Assembly: GCF_002216065.1 (NCBI RefSeq)
Contig: NZ_CP022282.1
Coordinates: forward strand, 2,852,001-2,916,000
Source: Chryseobacterium sp. T16E-39
GTDB lineage: Bacteria > Bacteroidota > Bacteroidia > Flavobacteriales > Weeksellaceae
Direction of reading: 5' to 3'
DNA length: 64,000 nt
The notes beneath the pieces were generated by a model. The model made no database searches and was not told where the DNA came from. It saw only the letters and a list, made by a program, of their open reading frames with translations. The translations under genes and the position numbers were made by a program. Of the stretch, positions 44,938 to 53,234 are shown piece by piece. Each line of letters begins with the position of its first letter. The first letter of the stretch is position 1.

Positions 44938-45024
44938 ATAAACACCAATGACACAAACATTTTCATTAATAACTCGAATTAATTTGTGAAAATTTGTGCT
45001 ATTATCCGTGTTATTTGTGTTTAT
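44938..45024. repeat. Right repeat of the GxxExxY gene, itself palindromic
   Basis: It begins TAAACACCAATGACACAAAC and ends GTGTTATTTGTGTTTA. The first 25 bases match the left copy. The last ~36 bases are an imperfect reverse complement of the first (both reduce to AAACAC-AAT-ACAC-...-ACAAA-TTTTCA), giving a hairpin-forming element. It also covers the end of the thioesterase gene. Confidence 0.6.
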
Positions 45025-45545
45025 TTTGGTTCCTGGAATAATTTCTTAAGTTCCACAGATTCCAAAGGTTTCATTCTACCGGAAAGAATTAATGAAAGTT
45101 CTTTTCTACGGAAAGCTGCTGCAAATCTTTCTTTTTCCTCTTCAGTTTCAGGAATCATTTCCGGGATCGGGATCGGGCGGTTAAATTCATCTACAGCAAC
45201 GAAAGTATAAATCCCTTCATTGGTATGAATTTTTTTCTGATTAATCGGATCGTCTAACCAAACATCTACATACACCTCCATAGAAGTAGAAAATGCTCTT
45301 GAAACTTTTGATTCCAGAATTACAATACCTCCTTCAGGAATCGGATGATTAAAAGAAACATGGTTCACCGATGCTGTCACCACTCTTCTCTCGCAATGTC
45401 TTGCTGCAGAAATTGATGCACAACGATCCATTTTTGCTAAAAGCTCACCGCCAAAAAGGTTTCTTAAAGAGTTTGTTTCATTCGGAAGAACGATATTCGT
45501 CATAATTGTCAGAGAATCTGACGCTTTTTTTATTTTTTTTGCCAT
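45021..45545 (-). CDS. Acyl-CoA thioesterase, hotdog fold
   Basis: 174 residues. A single hotdog domain (about 10-130) has NLFGGELLAKMDRCASISAARH (helix) and VSFNHPIPEGGIVILESKV, as in YciA/BACH-type acyl-CoA thioesterases. It cleaves fatty acyl-CoA to the acid and CoA. The first 16 bases overlap the end of the HU-CCDC81 gene, so the two are co-translated. The 3' end runs into the palindromic repeat. Confidence 0.9.
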   Translation of the reverse strand: MAKKIKKASDSLTIMTNIVLPNETNSLRNLFGGELLAKMDRCASISAARHCERRVVTASVNHVSFNHPIPEGGIVILESKVSRAFSTSMEVYVDVWLDDPINQKKIHTNEGIYTFVAVDEFNRPIPIPEMIPETEEEKERFAAAFRRKELSLILSGRMKPLESVELKKLFQEPK

Positions 45546-46282
45546 GTTGCCTTAGTGTTATTTTGAGTGGCTTTAGGATGAACAGCTTTTGCAGCTGGTT
45601 TTATTAACGAATCTTTTTTTAAAGAATCTGAAATTTTCATCTGAGCAGAATCTTTTTTAACTTTTACGGTATCCTTTTCTATCCTTCTTGTTTTAGTTTG
45701 CACTGAAACAGTATCGAAAGATTTTTTACCGAATAAAAGTTCCTGCTGCGTAAAAGCAATGTAAACTATACCCAGAACCGGAATGATGAAAAGAAAAATC
45801 CAAAGAATTGATTTGTTGAACTTATAATCTTTATCCGTTTCTTCAGAGTTTGTTGATTTTGATGTATTGCTTATATCTGATAGCTTAATTTCTTCCAATC
45901 CATAATAATCAGGATGATTGAATTCCAATCTGTTTCCTTTAAAGTGGGTTTCCCCATCTTCGATAAAAATAGTACCTAGGTTTTGAATTTCTAAAGTATG
46001 ATCTGCCTGAAGTTTCTTTTTCCAAAAATCGGTCTGAATCTGTAATTCATTTTGAGCAGATTCCACTGAAATTTGTTTTTGATTACTTATAAAAGAGATC
46101 AGTTCTCCGGATTCCAACTCATAATCAGAAGCAAATGCAATCTGACTGGAGGGCGGAAGGATACTGCCATTTTCAGAATTAATGATTGCTTTAGAGTTCT
46201 CTAAAGAAAACACACCAAAAGCTGGAACTGTTACAGTTCCAAATTGTTTCAGATATTCTAGAATGTAAGCTGAAATATTCAT
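45530..46282 (-). CDS. HU-CCDC81-type membrane protein
   Basis: 250 residues. Two HU-like domains (about 1-60 and 60-125; YLKQFGTVTVPAFGVF, LGTIFIEDGETHFKGN) match the CCDC81-like prokaryotic HU domains of Bacteroidetes. A single membrane helix follows (about 154-176, ILWIFLFIIPVLGIVYIAF), then a Lys/Thr/Ser-rich tail (to 250). In relatives the tail carries a SPOR domain; none is seen here. The role is unknown and may be in tying DNA or septum structures to the membrane. Confidence 0.78.
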   Translation of the reverse strand: MNISAYILEYLKQFGTVTVPAFGVFSLENSKAIINSENGSILPPSSQIAFASDYELESGELISFISNQKQISVESAQNELQIQTDFWKKKLQADHTLEIQNLGTIFIEDGETHFKGNRLEFNHPDYYGLEEIKLSDISNTSKSTNSEETDKDYKFNKSILWIFLFIIPVLGIVYIAFTQQELLFGKKSFDTVSVQTKTRRIEKDTVKVKKDSAQMKISDSLKKDSLIKPAAKAVHPKATQNNTKATWQKK

Positions 46283-46332
46283 TTGGCAGCAAATTTATAA
46301 CTTTTTCAGGACTTTTAGGGACATTTATTTGT

Positions 46333-46359
46333 ATAAAAAAAGACTGCATAAGCAGTCTT
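46333..46359 (-). terminator. Terminator of the TPP-regulated TonB receptor gene
   Basis: AAGACTGC-TTAT-GCAGTCTT on the minus strand is followed by TTTTTTATAC. It lies about 75 bp after the receptor stop codon. Confidence 0.85.
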
Positions 46360-46433
46360 ACAATCTATAATTTCAGGTTTAAATATATTTTTTACCTATT
46401 TGAAAATAAATACCTGTTATTTTTGCATTATCC

Positions 46434-48544
46434 TTATTGAATTTTCCAACTTATTCCAAACATAAAATTCGTTCCTGCTTGTGAAAAATAATAAGGATCA
46501 CTTCCATAAACAGCACCATTGTTTACATATTTTTTATTGAAAATATTGTTCACCAACAACTTTAAAGCAATATCATTGTTTAAAATCTTAAATTGATACT
46601 GTGCATTAAAGTCAGTAAGAAGATAATCTTTTAGCTGTAAATTCTGATCTTCAGTATTATCCAGGTACTGTTTTCCTACATATTGATTCATCAAAGAAAA
46701 CTGGAAATTTTTATTAGGATTAAACTTCAAACCTAAATTAGCAATAACATCCGGAGAGAATGAAATTTGCGTATTCCCAAGCTCTTTAACCACTGTTTTG
46801 CCCTCTATTTTGAAATCCTGATTTCTGTTTTGACTTAAACTAACATTCCCTGAAATCTCCCATTGTTTTGAAACCTTGGCCACAGCTCCGATTTCAACCC
46901 CTCTTCTGTAACTTTCACCGGAATTTGTTCTGATAAACGCTCCTACATTGTTGAGCTCTCCATTTAAAACCAACTGATTTACATAATACATATAGTACAG
47001 ATTAGCGGTTAAAGAAACTATTCCAACCTGTTTCTCAAATCCGGCTTCAAAATCATGAAGCTTTTCTGCCTTCACATTATTATCCGCAATAAGGTCATCT
47101 CTATTAGGCTCACGTTGAGCATGGGCATAGGATAAGAATATTTTCCCGTTTCCGATTCTATAGTTAATACCGGCTTTAGGATTAAAGAACAACCAGTTCT
47201 TCTTGATATTAGCTCCTTCACCATCACCTGCCAATATGATCTTCGTATCATAATCTATGTTTCTCAATTGCAAGTCACCAAAGAACTCAAAATCATTTAC
47301 TCTGTACAATGCCTTAGCAAATCCTGCCACTTCATTCTTTACAGATCGTCCCCTATAATATTCATGTTCATCAATAGGATAAAAAACACCAGTTACATTT
47401 CCATAATGTCTTCCATAATATTGATTGGCTACTGCGCCAAAGTTAAGGTCAAGGTTTTCATATTTTCCATATAATGTTGAAACAATTCCATAGAAATCAT
47501 TGTTCAACCATTTCTTTCTGATAAAATCCGAGTCTTTGATCAACTGTCCGCCATCTAAAATATCCGGCAAATTGTACCTTGAAAAAGGATCACCTTGCTT
47601 ATAATTTTCGTAATACCCTTTTCCTTTGGTATAATGCAAAGTCGTTTCTAAATTCCAATGATCATTAAACCCTTGTTCCCATAATAACTGATAATGGTTT
47701 TGCCTGTAATTATCAGTTTCATTATTATAAAAACTTGTAATATTTCCATCAGTCCCATAGATAGCACCCGAGTAGTTGAATTTAGGATCAGTTTCCCAGG
47801 TCTTTCGGTCTATCCCATTCCAGGCCTGATATGTTTTCTCCTTTCCTCCGAAAGCCATTAAACGGATTCTCGTTTTCCCTTCTTCAAATAAAGCCGTAAA
47901 ATTATAGGAATCTAATCTCGAAGAAGCTCTGTCAATATATCCGTCAGAACTAATATGGGTATACCTTCCCATTAAAGAGAGACGATTGTTCCAGAATTTT
48001 CCGGAACCTACCTCAGCAGAATATTTATAAGTACTGAATGACCCATAACTATCATCTGTTTTTACATAAAATTTATCTTCCGGATCTTTGGAAATAACAT
48101 TGATACTAGCTCCAAAAGCAGAAACTCCGTTATTGGACGTCCCAACTCCCCTCTGAATCACAATCTGCGATGCTGAACTTGTCAGATCCGGAACATTCAC
48201 AAAAAAAGTCCCCTGACTCTCAGAATCATTGAAAGGCACCCCATTCATCATCACATTAATTCCTCTACCAGCAACACCGCGAATCCGGAAACCTGTATAC
48301 CCAACTCCATTTCCAGCATCTGAAGTTGAAATTACAGAGGTCTGATTTTTTAAAAGTATTGGTAAATCCTGTCCTAGATTTCTACTATCGAGATCTTTCT
48401 GAACATTAATTATTTCCTTGGCAACGGGAAGTCTTTTGGTAAAGTTGACAGCCTCAATTTCCTTAATTTTTAAGGAGTCTGGATTTTGGTTTTGCGCAAA
48501 ACCCAATGAGCTTGCAGTAAGCCCTAAAAAAATAATCCTTTCAT
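46434..48544 (-). CDS. TonB-dependent receptor under TPP control, frameshifted in the signal peptide
   Basis: The mature part (about 690 residues) has an N-terminal plug (VISTSDAGNGVGYTGFRIRGV.. and VMMNGVPFNDSESQGTF) and a C-terminal 22-strand-type barrel ending in the aromatic FGISWKIQ. The open frame begins inside the signal peptide at a TTG (48506). An ATG at 48544 gives MKGLFF, but the T7 run (A7 at 48526-48532, plus strand) puts the next codon to TAG. One more T would give MKGLFFLGLTASSLGFAQN, a normal signal peptide. So the gene is off by one base here, or the base is lost in sequencing. A TPP riboswitch upstream indicates thiamine (or precursor) uptake. Confidence 0.85.
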
Positions 48545-48600
48545 TCTATAAATATTAAAATTTAATGAATAAAAGGGGATCGATAAGATATTATACAATT

Positions 48601-48690
48601 CCGGTACAAAACCGAAGCGTCCCTAAACAGCATTACCTGTTCCAGGTTCATTGGGTATCATCTCAGCCTATAAAAGCACCCCTTTATTTC
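48601..48690 (-). promoter_or_regulatory. TPP riboswitch (THI box)
   Basis: The minus strand contains the THI-box words in order: AAAGGGGTGC, GGCTGAGATGATACCC, TGAACCTGGAACAGGTAATGC and TTTAGGGA, followed by CGCTTCGG. These cover the pyrimidine-sensing arm (GGCTGAGA), the pyrophosphate arm (ACCTG..CAGGTAATGC) and the closing strand. It lies about 55 nt upstream of the receptor ATG and would turn the gene down when thiamine pyrophosphate is plentiful. Confidence 0.93.
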
Positions 48691-48720
48691 AGCCGCGAAA
48701 TTACGAAAAATATATGATAT

Positions 48721-48917
48721 GGGGTACGAGGTTCGGGATGCAGAGTTATAGGATGCGAGATTCGGGATACGGGGTGCCAGATAAGGGATCGTGTTATTTA
48801 ATATAGAGATAAAAAATAACAGTTATCCGCAGAATGTAGACAATTCATATCTCGAGACTTCAAACTCTAAACTCGTATCTCGAATCCCGGAACTCGAAAC
48901 TCGCATCTCGAACCTCC
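48721..48917. repeat. Long imperfect dyad made of CGAGAT/CGGGAT words
   Basis: The left arm (48721-48785) is built of words like TACGAGGTTCGGGATGCAGAG and GATGCGAGATTCGGGATACG. The right arm (48849-48917) holds their reverse complements (ACTCGTATCTCGAATCCCGG, ACTCGCATCTCGAACCTCCC). The loop is about 60 nt. There is no gene; the arm ends directly at the WG-repeat gene stop. It could fold into a large cruciform or terminate transcripts from both sides, though no T run is seen. Confidence 0.65.
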
Positions 48918-48918
48918 C

Positions 48919-49692
48919 CTAATACGCTTTATTCTTCGAATCAATATAATAGTAAGTAGTCCCATCCTTCGTCACCTCAAACATTTTCCCCAGCTTCCAG
49001 CTGAAGTTTCTTTTGATATTGGAATACTCGAAAGGGATAATGATCTTGTTGTGTACATCGATTACACCAAATCTATCATTATGAGATGCTACGATCATAG
49101 GGTCCGATACATCATCTCCTTCCATGATATGCAGATATTCATATTGAGGATAAATCTGATAATCTCTGTAATCAGCTGCATTTACAAATTTTGAAGGTTC
49201 AATAATTCCGTAGAAACCATTCAAAATATAAGCCTGATATTGCTGTTGTTTAAATTCGATCTTGCATTTTCCCAAATCAGGATTTTTGTATTGGTAAACT
49301 CTTTTTCCTGACTGATCTATTCTATAGGAAATTAAATCTTTTTCAACAGTAGCATACTCTTTTGTCCCAAACTTCCTGATTTTCTCATTCGGAGAATTCA
49401 ACAAATTACAATCTTCCGCAAAAAATACAGCAATGTGATATTCAGGTTGTATAATAAACTTTCCTTTTTGGTTGACATAGCCAAACTTCCCATCTTTTTT
49501 TTGAGGAATAAGTACAGGAACTTCTTCATTAATCACAACCAGATCAGGATTGACTTTAGGTTCCACTTTCTTTTTCACAACTGTTTTCACAGCCTTTTTA
49601 GTAGGATATTTTTTCACAGATTTGGTCTGTGAAAAAACAAAAATCGAAATAAAGAGAGACAAAAGCCCCATTGTGTTTTTCATTTTCATCAT
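48919..49692 (-). CDS. WG-repeat protein, secreted
   Basis: 257 residues with a signal peptide (about 1-21, ending FVFSQ), a Lys-rich spacer (KKYPTKKAVKTVVKKK) and WG-type repeats (KKDGKFGYVNQKGKFIIQPEY; NDRFGVIDVHNKIIIPFEY). It is shorter and more degenerate than the WG protein of the pigment operon. Partner and function are unknown. It is a single gene, with about 130 bp to the aconitase relic in the divergent direction. Confidence 0.78.
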   Translation of the reverse strand: MMKMKNTMGLLSLFISIFVFSQTKSVKKYPTKKAVKTVVKKKVEPKVNPDLVVINEEVPVLIPQKKDGKFGYVNQKGKFIIQPEYHIAVFFAEDCNLLNSPNEKIRKFGTKEYATVEKDLISYRIDQSGKRVYQYKNPDLGKCKIEFKQQQYQAYILNGFYGIIEPSKFVNAADYRDYQIYPQYEYLHIMEGDDVSDPMIVASHNDRFGVIDVHNKIIIPFEYSNIKRNFSWKLGKMFEVTKDGTTYYYIDSKNKAY

Positions 49693-49828
49693 TCTTTTTG
49701 CAAAAGTACAGCCAAAATAGAAAATATAAAAATCATATTTATAAAGAATCTAAATAAATTCATCTTCATAAAATACTAAAAATTCGTATTTTTGGGATCA
49801 TTTTTAAAAGTTTGATAATTTTAAAAAC

Positions 49829-50100
49829 ATTTTTGCGATATTGACAGGTTCAAAAAACGTACAAATGTTATCCAAAGGGAGTTTTTGGCAAGACAGATCA
49901 CGGGTAAGCCACTTACACTTTCAGAGAAAGTTCTTTACACTCACTCCTTGAACAGGATATTATCTTACAATTTTAAACGAGGTGTAGATTATACCGGCTT
50001 TACACCAGTCCGTATTGCGTATCAAAATGCGATAACTTCAAATAGCATTACATTTTTACAGACTGGAAAAGAAAAGAGCAGTATTAATGACTGTTTTTAA
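49829..50100 (+). pseudogene. Decayed 5' fragment of an acnA-type aconitase gene
   Basis: A frame from 49885 reads [19 protein letters not shown], against [19 protein letters not shown] in the intact acnA at 53235. Similarity continues over GVDYTGFTPVRIAYQNAIT (compare [19 protein letters not shown]) and FLQTGKEK (FMQAGKAK) before a stop. Upstream, DNA from about 49829 still follows the acnA start (..ATATTGACAGGTTCAAAAAACGTAC against ..), but in shifted frames. Catalytic parts are missing. It is a relic of a tandem copy, directly before acnB. Confidence 0.85.
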
Positions 50101-50129
50101 TCTACCTATAACATTTAAAAGACTTCTAT

Positions 50130-52910
50130 ATGAATATTTATAAGGATTACATTAAAGAGATTGAAGAAAGAAAAAACCAGGGGCTTCATCCAAAGCCAAT
50201 TGATGGTGCTGAATTATTAAGTGAGATCATTTCACAAATTAAAGATTCAGGTAATGCAGACCGATCGGATTCTCTTAAATTCTTCATTTATAACACCCTG
50301 CCAGGAACAACAAGTGCAGCGGGTGTAAAAGCTAAATTTTTAAAAGAAATCATTCTGGGTGAATCTGTAGTAGAAGAAATATCTCCAGCTTATGCCTTTG
50401 AATTATTATCACACATGAAAGGAGGTCCTTCCATTGAAGTACTTCTTGATCTTGCTTTGGGTAATGATATTTCTATTGCTAAAGAAGCAGCCAATGTTCT
50501 TAAGACACAGGTTTTCCTTTATGAGGCGGATACTAATCGTTTAAAGGAAGCATTCAATAGCGGTAATGAAATCGCACAGGAAATTGTTGAAAGTTATGCA
50601 AAAGCTGAGTTCTTTACGAAACTTCCGGAAGTTGCTGAAGAAATCAAAGTGGTTACCTATATTGCTGGTGAGGGGGATATCTCAACCGATTTACTTTCTC
50701 CGGGTAATCAGGCTCACTCAAGATCAGACCGTGAGCTCCATGGAAAATGTATGATCACTCCTCAGGCTCAGGAAGAAATTAAAGCTCTTCAGGCACAACA
50801 CCCTGACAAAAGTGTTATGCTTATTGCAGAAAAAGGCACAATGGGTGTAGGATCATCAAGAATGTCAGGGGTAAATAACGTGGCTTTATGGACTGGTAAG
50901 CAAGCAAGCCCATATATTCCTTTCGTAAATATAGCTCCAATTGTCGGAGGTACTAATGGTATTTCTCCGATTTTCCTTACGACAGTAGACGTTACCGGAG
51001 GTATTGGTCTTGACCTTAAAAACTGGGTGAAAAAGCTGGATGAAAATGGAAATCCTATCCGTAATGAAAACGGGGACATTGTTCTTGAGGAAGCTTATTC
51101 TGTTGCAACAGGAACCGTTCTTACGATTAATACAAAAACAAAGAAATTATATAATGGTGATCAGGAACTGATTGACATTTCTAAAGCATTTACTCCTCAA
51201 AAAGTAGAATTTATAAAAGCTGGTGGATCGTATGCCATTGTGTTTGGTAAAAAACTTCAAACATTTGCAGCAAAACTTTTAGGAATAGAAGCACCAACTG
51301 TTTTTGCTCCATCAAAAGAGATTTCTCATGAAGGGCAAGGCCTTACAGCGGTAGAGAAAATATTCAACAGAAATGCTGTTGGTACCGCACCAGGAAAAGT
51401 TTTACACGCAGGATCAGATGTTCGTGTGGAAGTTAATATCGTTGGCTCACAGGATACAACAGGTCTTATGACTGCTCAGGAACTTGAATCGATGGCTGCA
51501 ACTGTGATTTCACCAATTGTGGACGGTGCTTATCAATCAGGTTGCCATACTGCTTCTGTATGGGATAAGAAAGCTCAGGCAAACATTCCAAAACTAATGA
51601 AGTTCATGAACGATTTCGGTTTGATCACTGCACGTGACCCGAAAGGTGAATATCACGCAATGACGGATGTTATTCACAAAGTTCTTAACGATATAACTAT
51701 TGACGAATGGGCGATCATCATCGGTGGTGACTCTCATACAAGAATGTCTAAAGGAGTTGCTTTCGGAGCTGACTCGGGAACAGTTGCTCTTGCATTAGCT
51801 ACAGGAGAGGCTTCAATGCCAATTCCTGAATCTGTGAAAGTAACGTTCAAAGGAGACATGAAAGAACACATGGATTTCCGTGATGTCGTTCATGCTACAC
51901 AGGCTCAGATGCTTAAACAATTTGGTGGAGAGAATGTTTTCCAGGGTAGAATTATTGAGGTTCACATTGGAACACTTCCTGCTGACCAGGCATTTACATT
52001 CACTGACTGGACCGCGGAAATGAAGGCAAAAGCTTCTATCAATATCTCTGAGGATAATACTTTGATCGAATCACTGGAAATTGCAAAAGGAAGAATTAAA
52101 ATTATGATTGACAAAGGAATGGATAATCATAATCAGGTTCTTCAGGGATTAATTGATAAAGCTAACAAAAGAATTGCTGAGATCAGATCAGGTGAAAAAC
52201 CAGCTTTGACTCCGGATTCCAATGCGAAATATTATGCTGAAGTAGTTGTTGATCTTGATGTAATCGTAGAACCTATGATTGCAGATCCGGATGTAAATAA
52301 TGATGATGTTTCAAAAAGATATACACACGATACCATCAGAGCTCTTTCTTATTATGGAGGTGAGAAAAAAGTAGATCTAGGTTTCGTTGGATCTTGTATG
52401 GTTCACAAAGGTGACTTGAAGATCGTTTCTCAAATGCTTAAAAACATTGAAAGACAACAAGGCAAAGTTGAGTTTAATGCACCACTTGTAGTGGCTGCAC
52501 CTACTTACAACATCATCGATGAATTAAAAGCGGAAGGAGACTGGGAATTTTTAGAAAAATACTCCGGCTTTGAATTTGATGATAATGCTCCAAAAGGGGA
52601 AGCTCGTGTGGAATATAAAAACATGATGTACCTTGAGCGTCCTGGGTGTAACCTTTGTATGGGTAATCAGGAAAAAGCAGAAAAAGGAGATACTGTTCTG
52701 GCAACTTCTACCCGACTTTTCCAGGGAAGAGTGGTTGAAGATTCTGAACGTAAAAAAGGAGAATCTCTACTTGCTTCAACTCCGGTTGTCGTACTTTCTG
52801 CGATCATTGGAAGAATTCCTAACATTGAAGAATATAAAGCTGCAGTGGAAGGTATTGACCTTACTAAATTTGCTCCGCCTATTAAAGAGCTAGTTCAGGT
52901 TGGTCATTAA
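50130..52910 (+). CDS. acnB: Bifunctional aconitate hydratase 2/2-methylisocitrate dehydratase
   Basis: 926 residues. It has the HEAT-like N-terminal domain (about 1-160) typical of AcnB, then the swivel and the [4Fe-4S] domains. The cluster cysteines are seen in GFVGSCMVHKG and RPGCNLCMGNQEKAEKG. It interconverts citrate and isocitrate in the citric acid cycle and may also act on 2-methylcitrate-derived compounds. It is longer than the ~865-residue E. coli enzyme. It is followed by a terminator and then acnA in the same direction. Confidence 0.96.
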   Translation: MNIYKDYIKEIEERKNQGLHPKPIDGAELLSEIISQIKDSGNADRSDSLKFFIYNTLPGTTSAAGVKAKFLKEIILGESVVEEISPAYAFELLSHMKGGPSIEVLLDLALGNDISIAKEAANVLKTQVFLYEADTNRLKEAFNSGNEIAQEIVESYAKAEFFTKLPEVAEEIKVVTYIAGEGDISTDLLSPGNQAHSRSDRELHGKCMITPQAQEEIKALQAQHPDKSVMLIAEKGTMGVGSSRMSGVNNVALWTGKQASPYIPFVNIAPIVGGTNGISPIFLTTVDVTGGIGLDLKNWVKKLDENGNPIRNENGDIVLEEAYSVATGTVLTINTKTKKLYNGDQELIDISKAFTPQKVEFIKAGGSYAIVFGKKLQTFAAKLLGIEAPTVFAPSKEISHEGQGLTAVEKIFNRNAVGTAPGKVLHAGSDVRVEVNIVGSQDTTGLMTAQELESMAATVISPIVDGAYQSGCHTASVWDKKAQANIPKLMKFMNDFGLITARDPKGEYHAMTDVIHKVLNDITIDEWAIIIGGDSHTRMSKGVAFGADSGTVALALATGEASMPIPESVKVTFKGDMKEHMDFRDVVHATQAQMLKQFGGENVFQGRIIEVHIGTLPADQAFTFTDWTAEMKAKASINISEDNTLIESLEIAKGRIKIMIDKGMDNHNQVLQGLIDKANKRIAEIRSGEKPALTPDSNAKYYAEVVVDLDVIVEPMIADPDVNNDDVSKRYTHDTIRALSYYGGEKKVDLGFVGSCMVHKGDLKIVSQMLKNIERQQGKVEFNAPLVVAAPTYNIIDELKAEGDWEFLEKYSGFEFDDNAPKGEARVEYKNMMYLERPGCNLCMGNQEKAEKGDTVLATSTRLFQGRVVEDSERKKGESLLASTPVVVLSAIIGRIPNIEEYKAAVEGIDLTKFAPPIKELVQVGH

Positions 52911-52952
52911 CAAAATTAATTAAAGAATAAGTCGAAAGACTTTTTACATTAT

Positions 52953-52999
52953 AAAAGAAAGATTTTAGTCCATTGGATTTAAAATCTTTCTTTTTTTTA
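52953..52999 (+). terminator. Terminator of acnB
   Basis: AAGAAAGATTTTA and TAAAATCTTTCTT form a stem around an 11-base loop followed by eight T. Confidence 0.85.
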
Positions 53000-53234
53000 T
53001 TTAGAACCTTTCCATTTAAGAGTCAAAAGAACTATTTTAACCTATATCAACGATTCAAAAATTATTTTTTCCTTAACTTGATAGGTATTTAAAATGGTAA
53101 CGATTCATCTTATTTATCCCTCTTTTAGATGGTAGGAATAGTATTTGATGAATTGCGTTTAAGGAATTTTTGCTCCTAATTTTTAAATTAAAGTCCAGAA
53201 AAAAATTATTGAAAAAAGAAAAATTAAAATAGAT

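Noticed and set aside
49885..50100. 71-residue small protein gene before acnB
   Set aside because: Its sequence is a diverged copy of residues about 21-85 of AcnA with frameshifts upstream. It is reported as a pseudogene, not as a gene.
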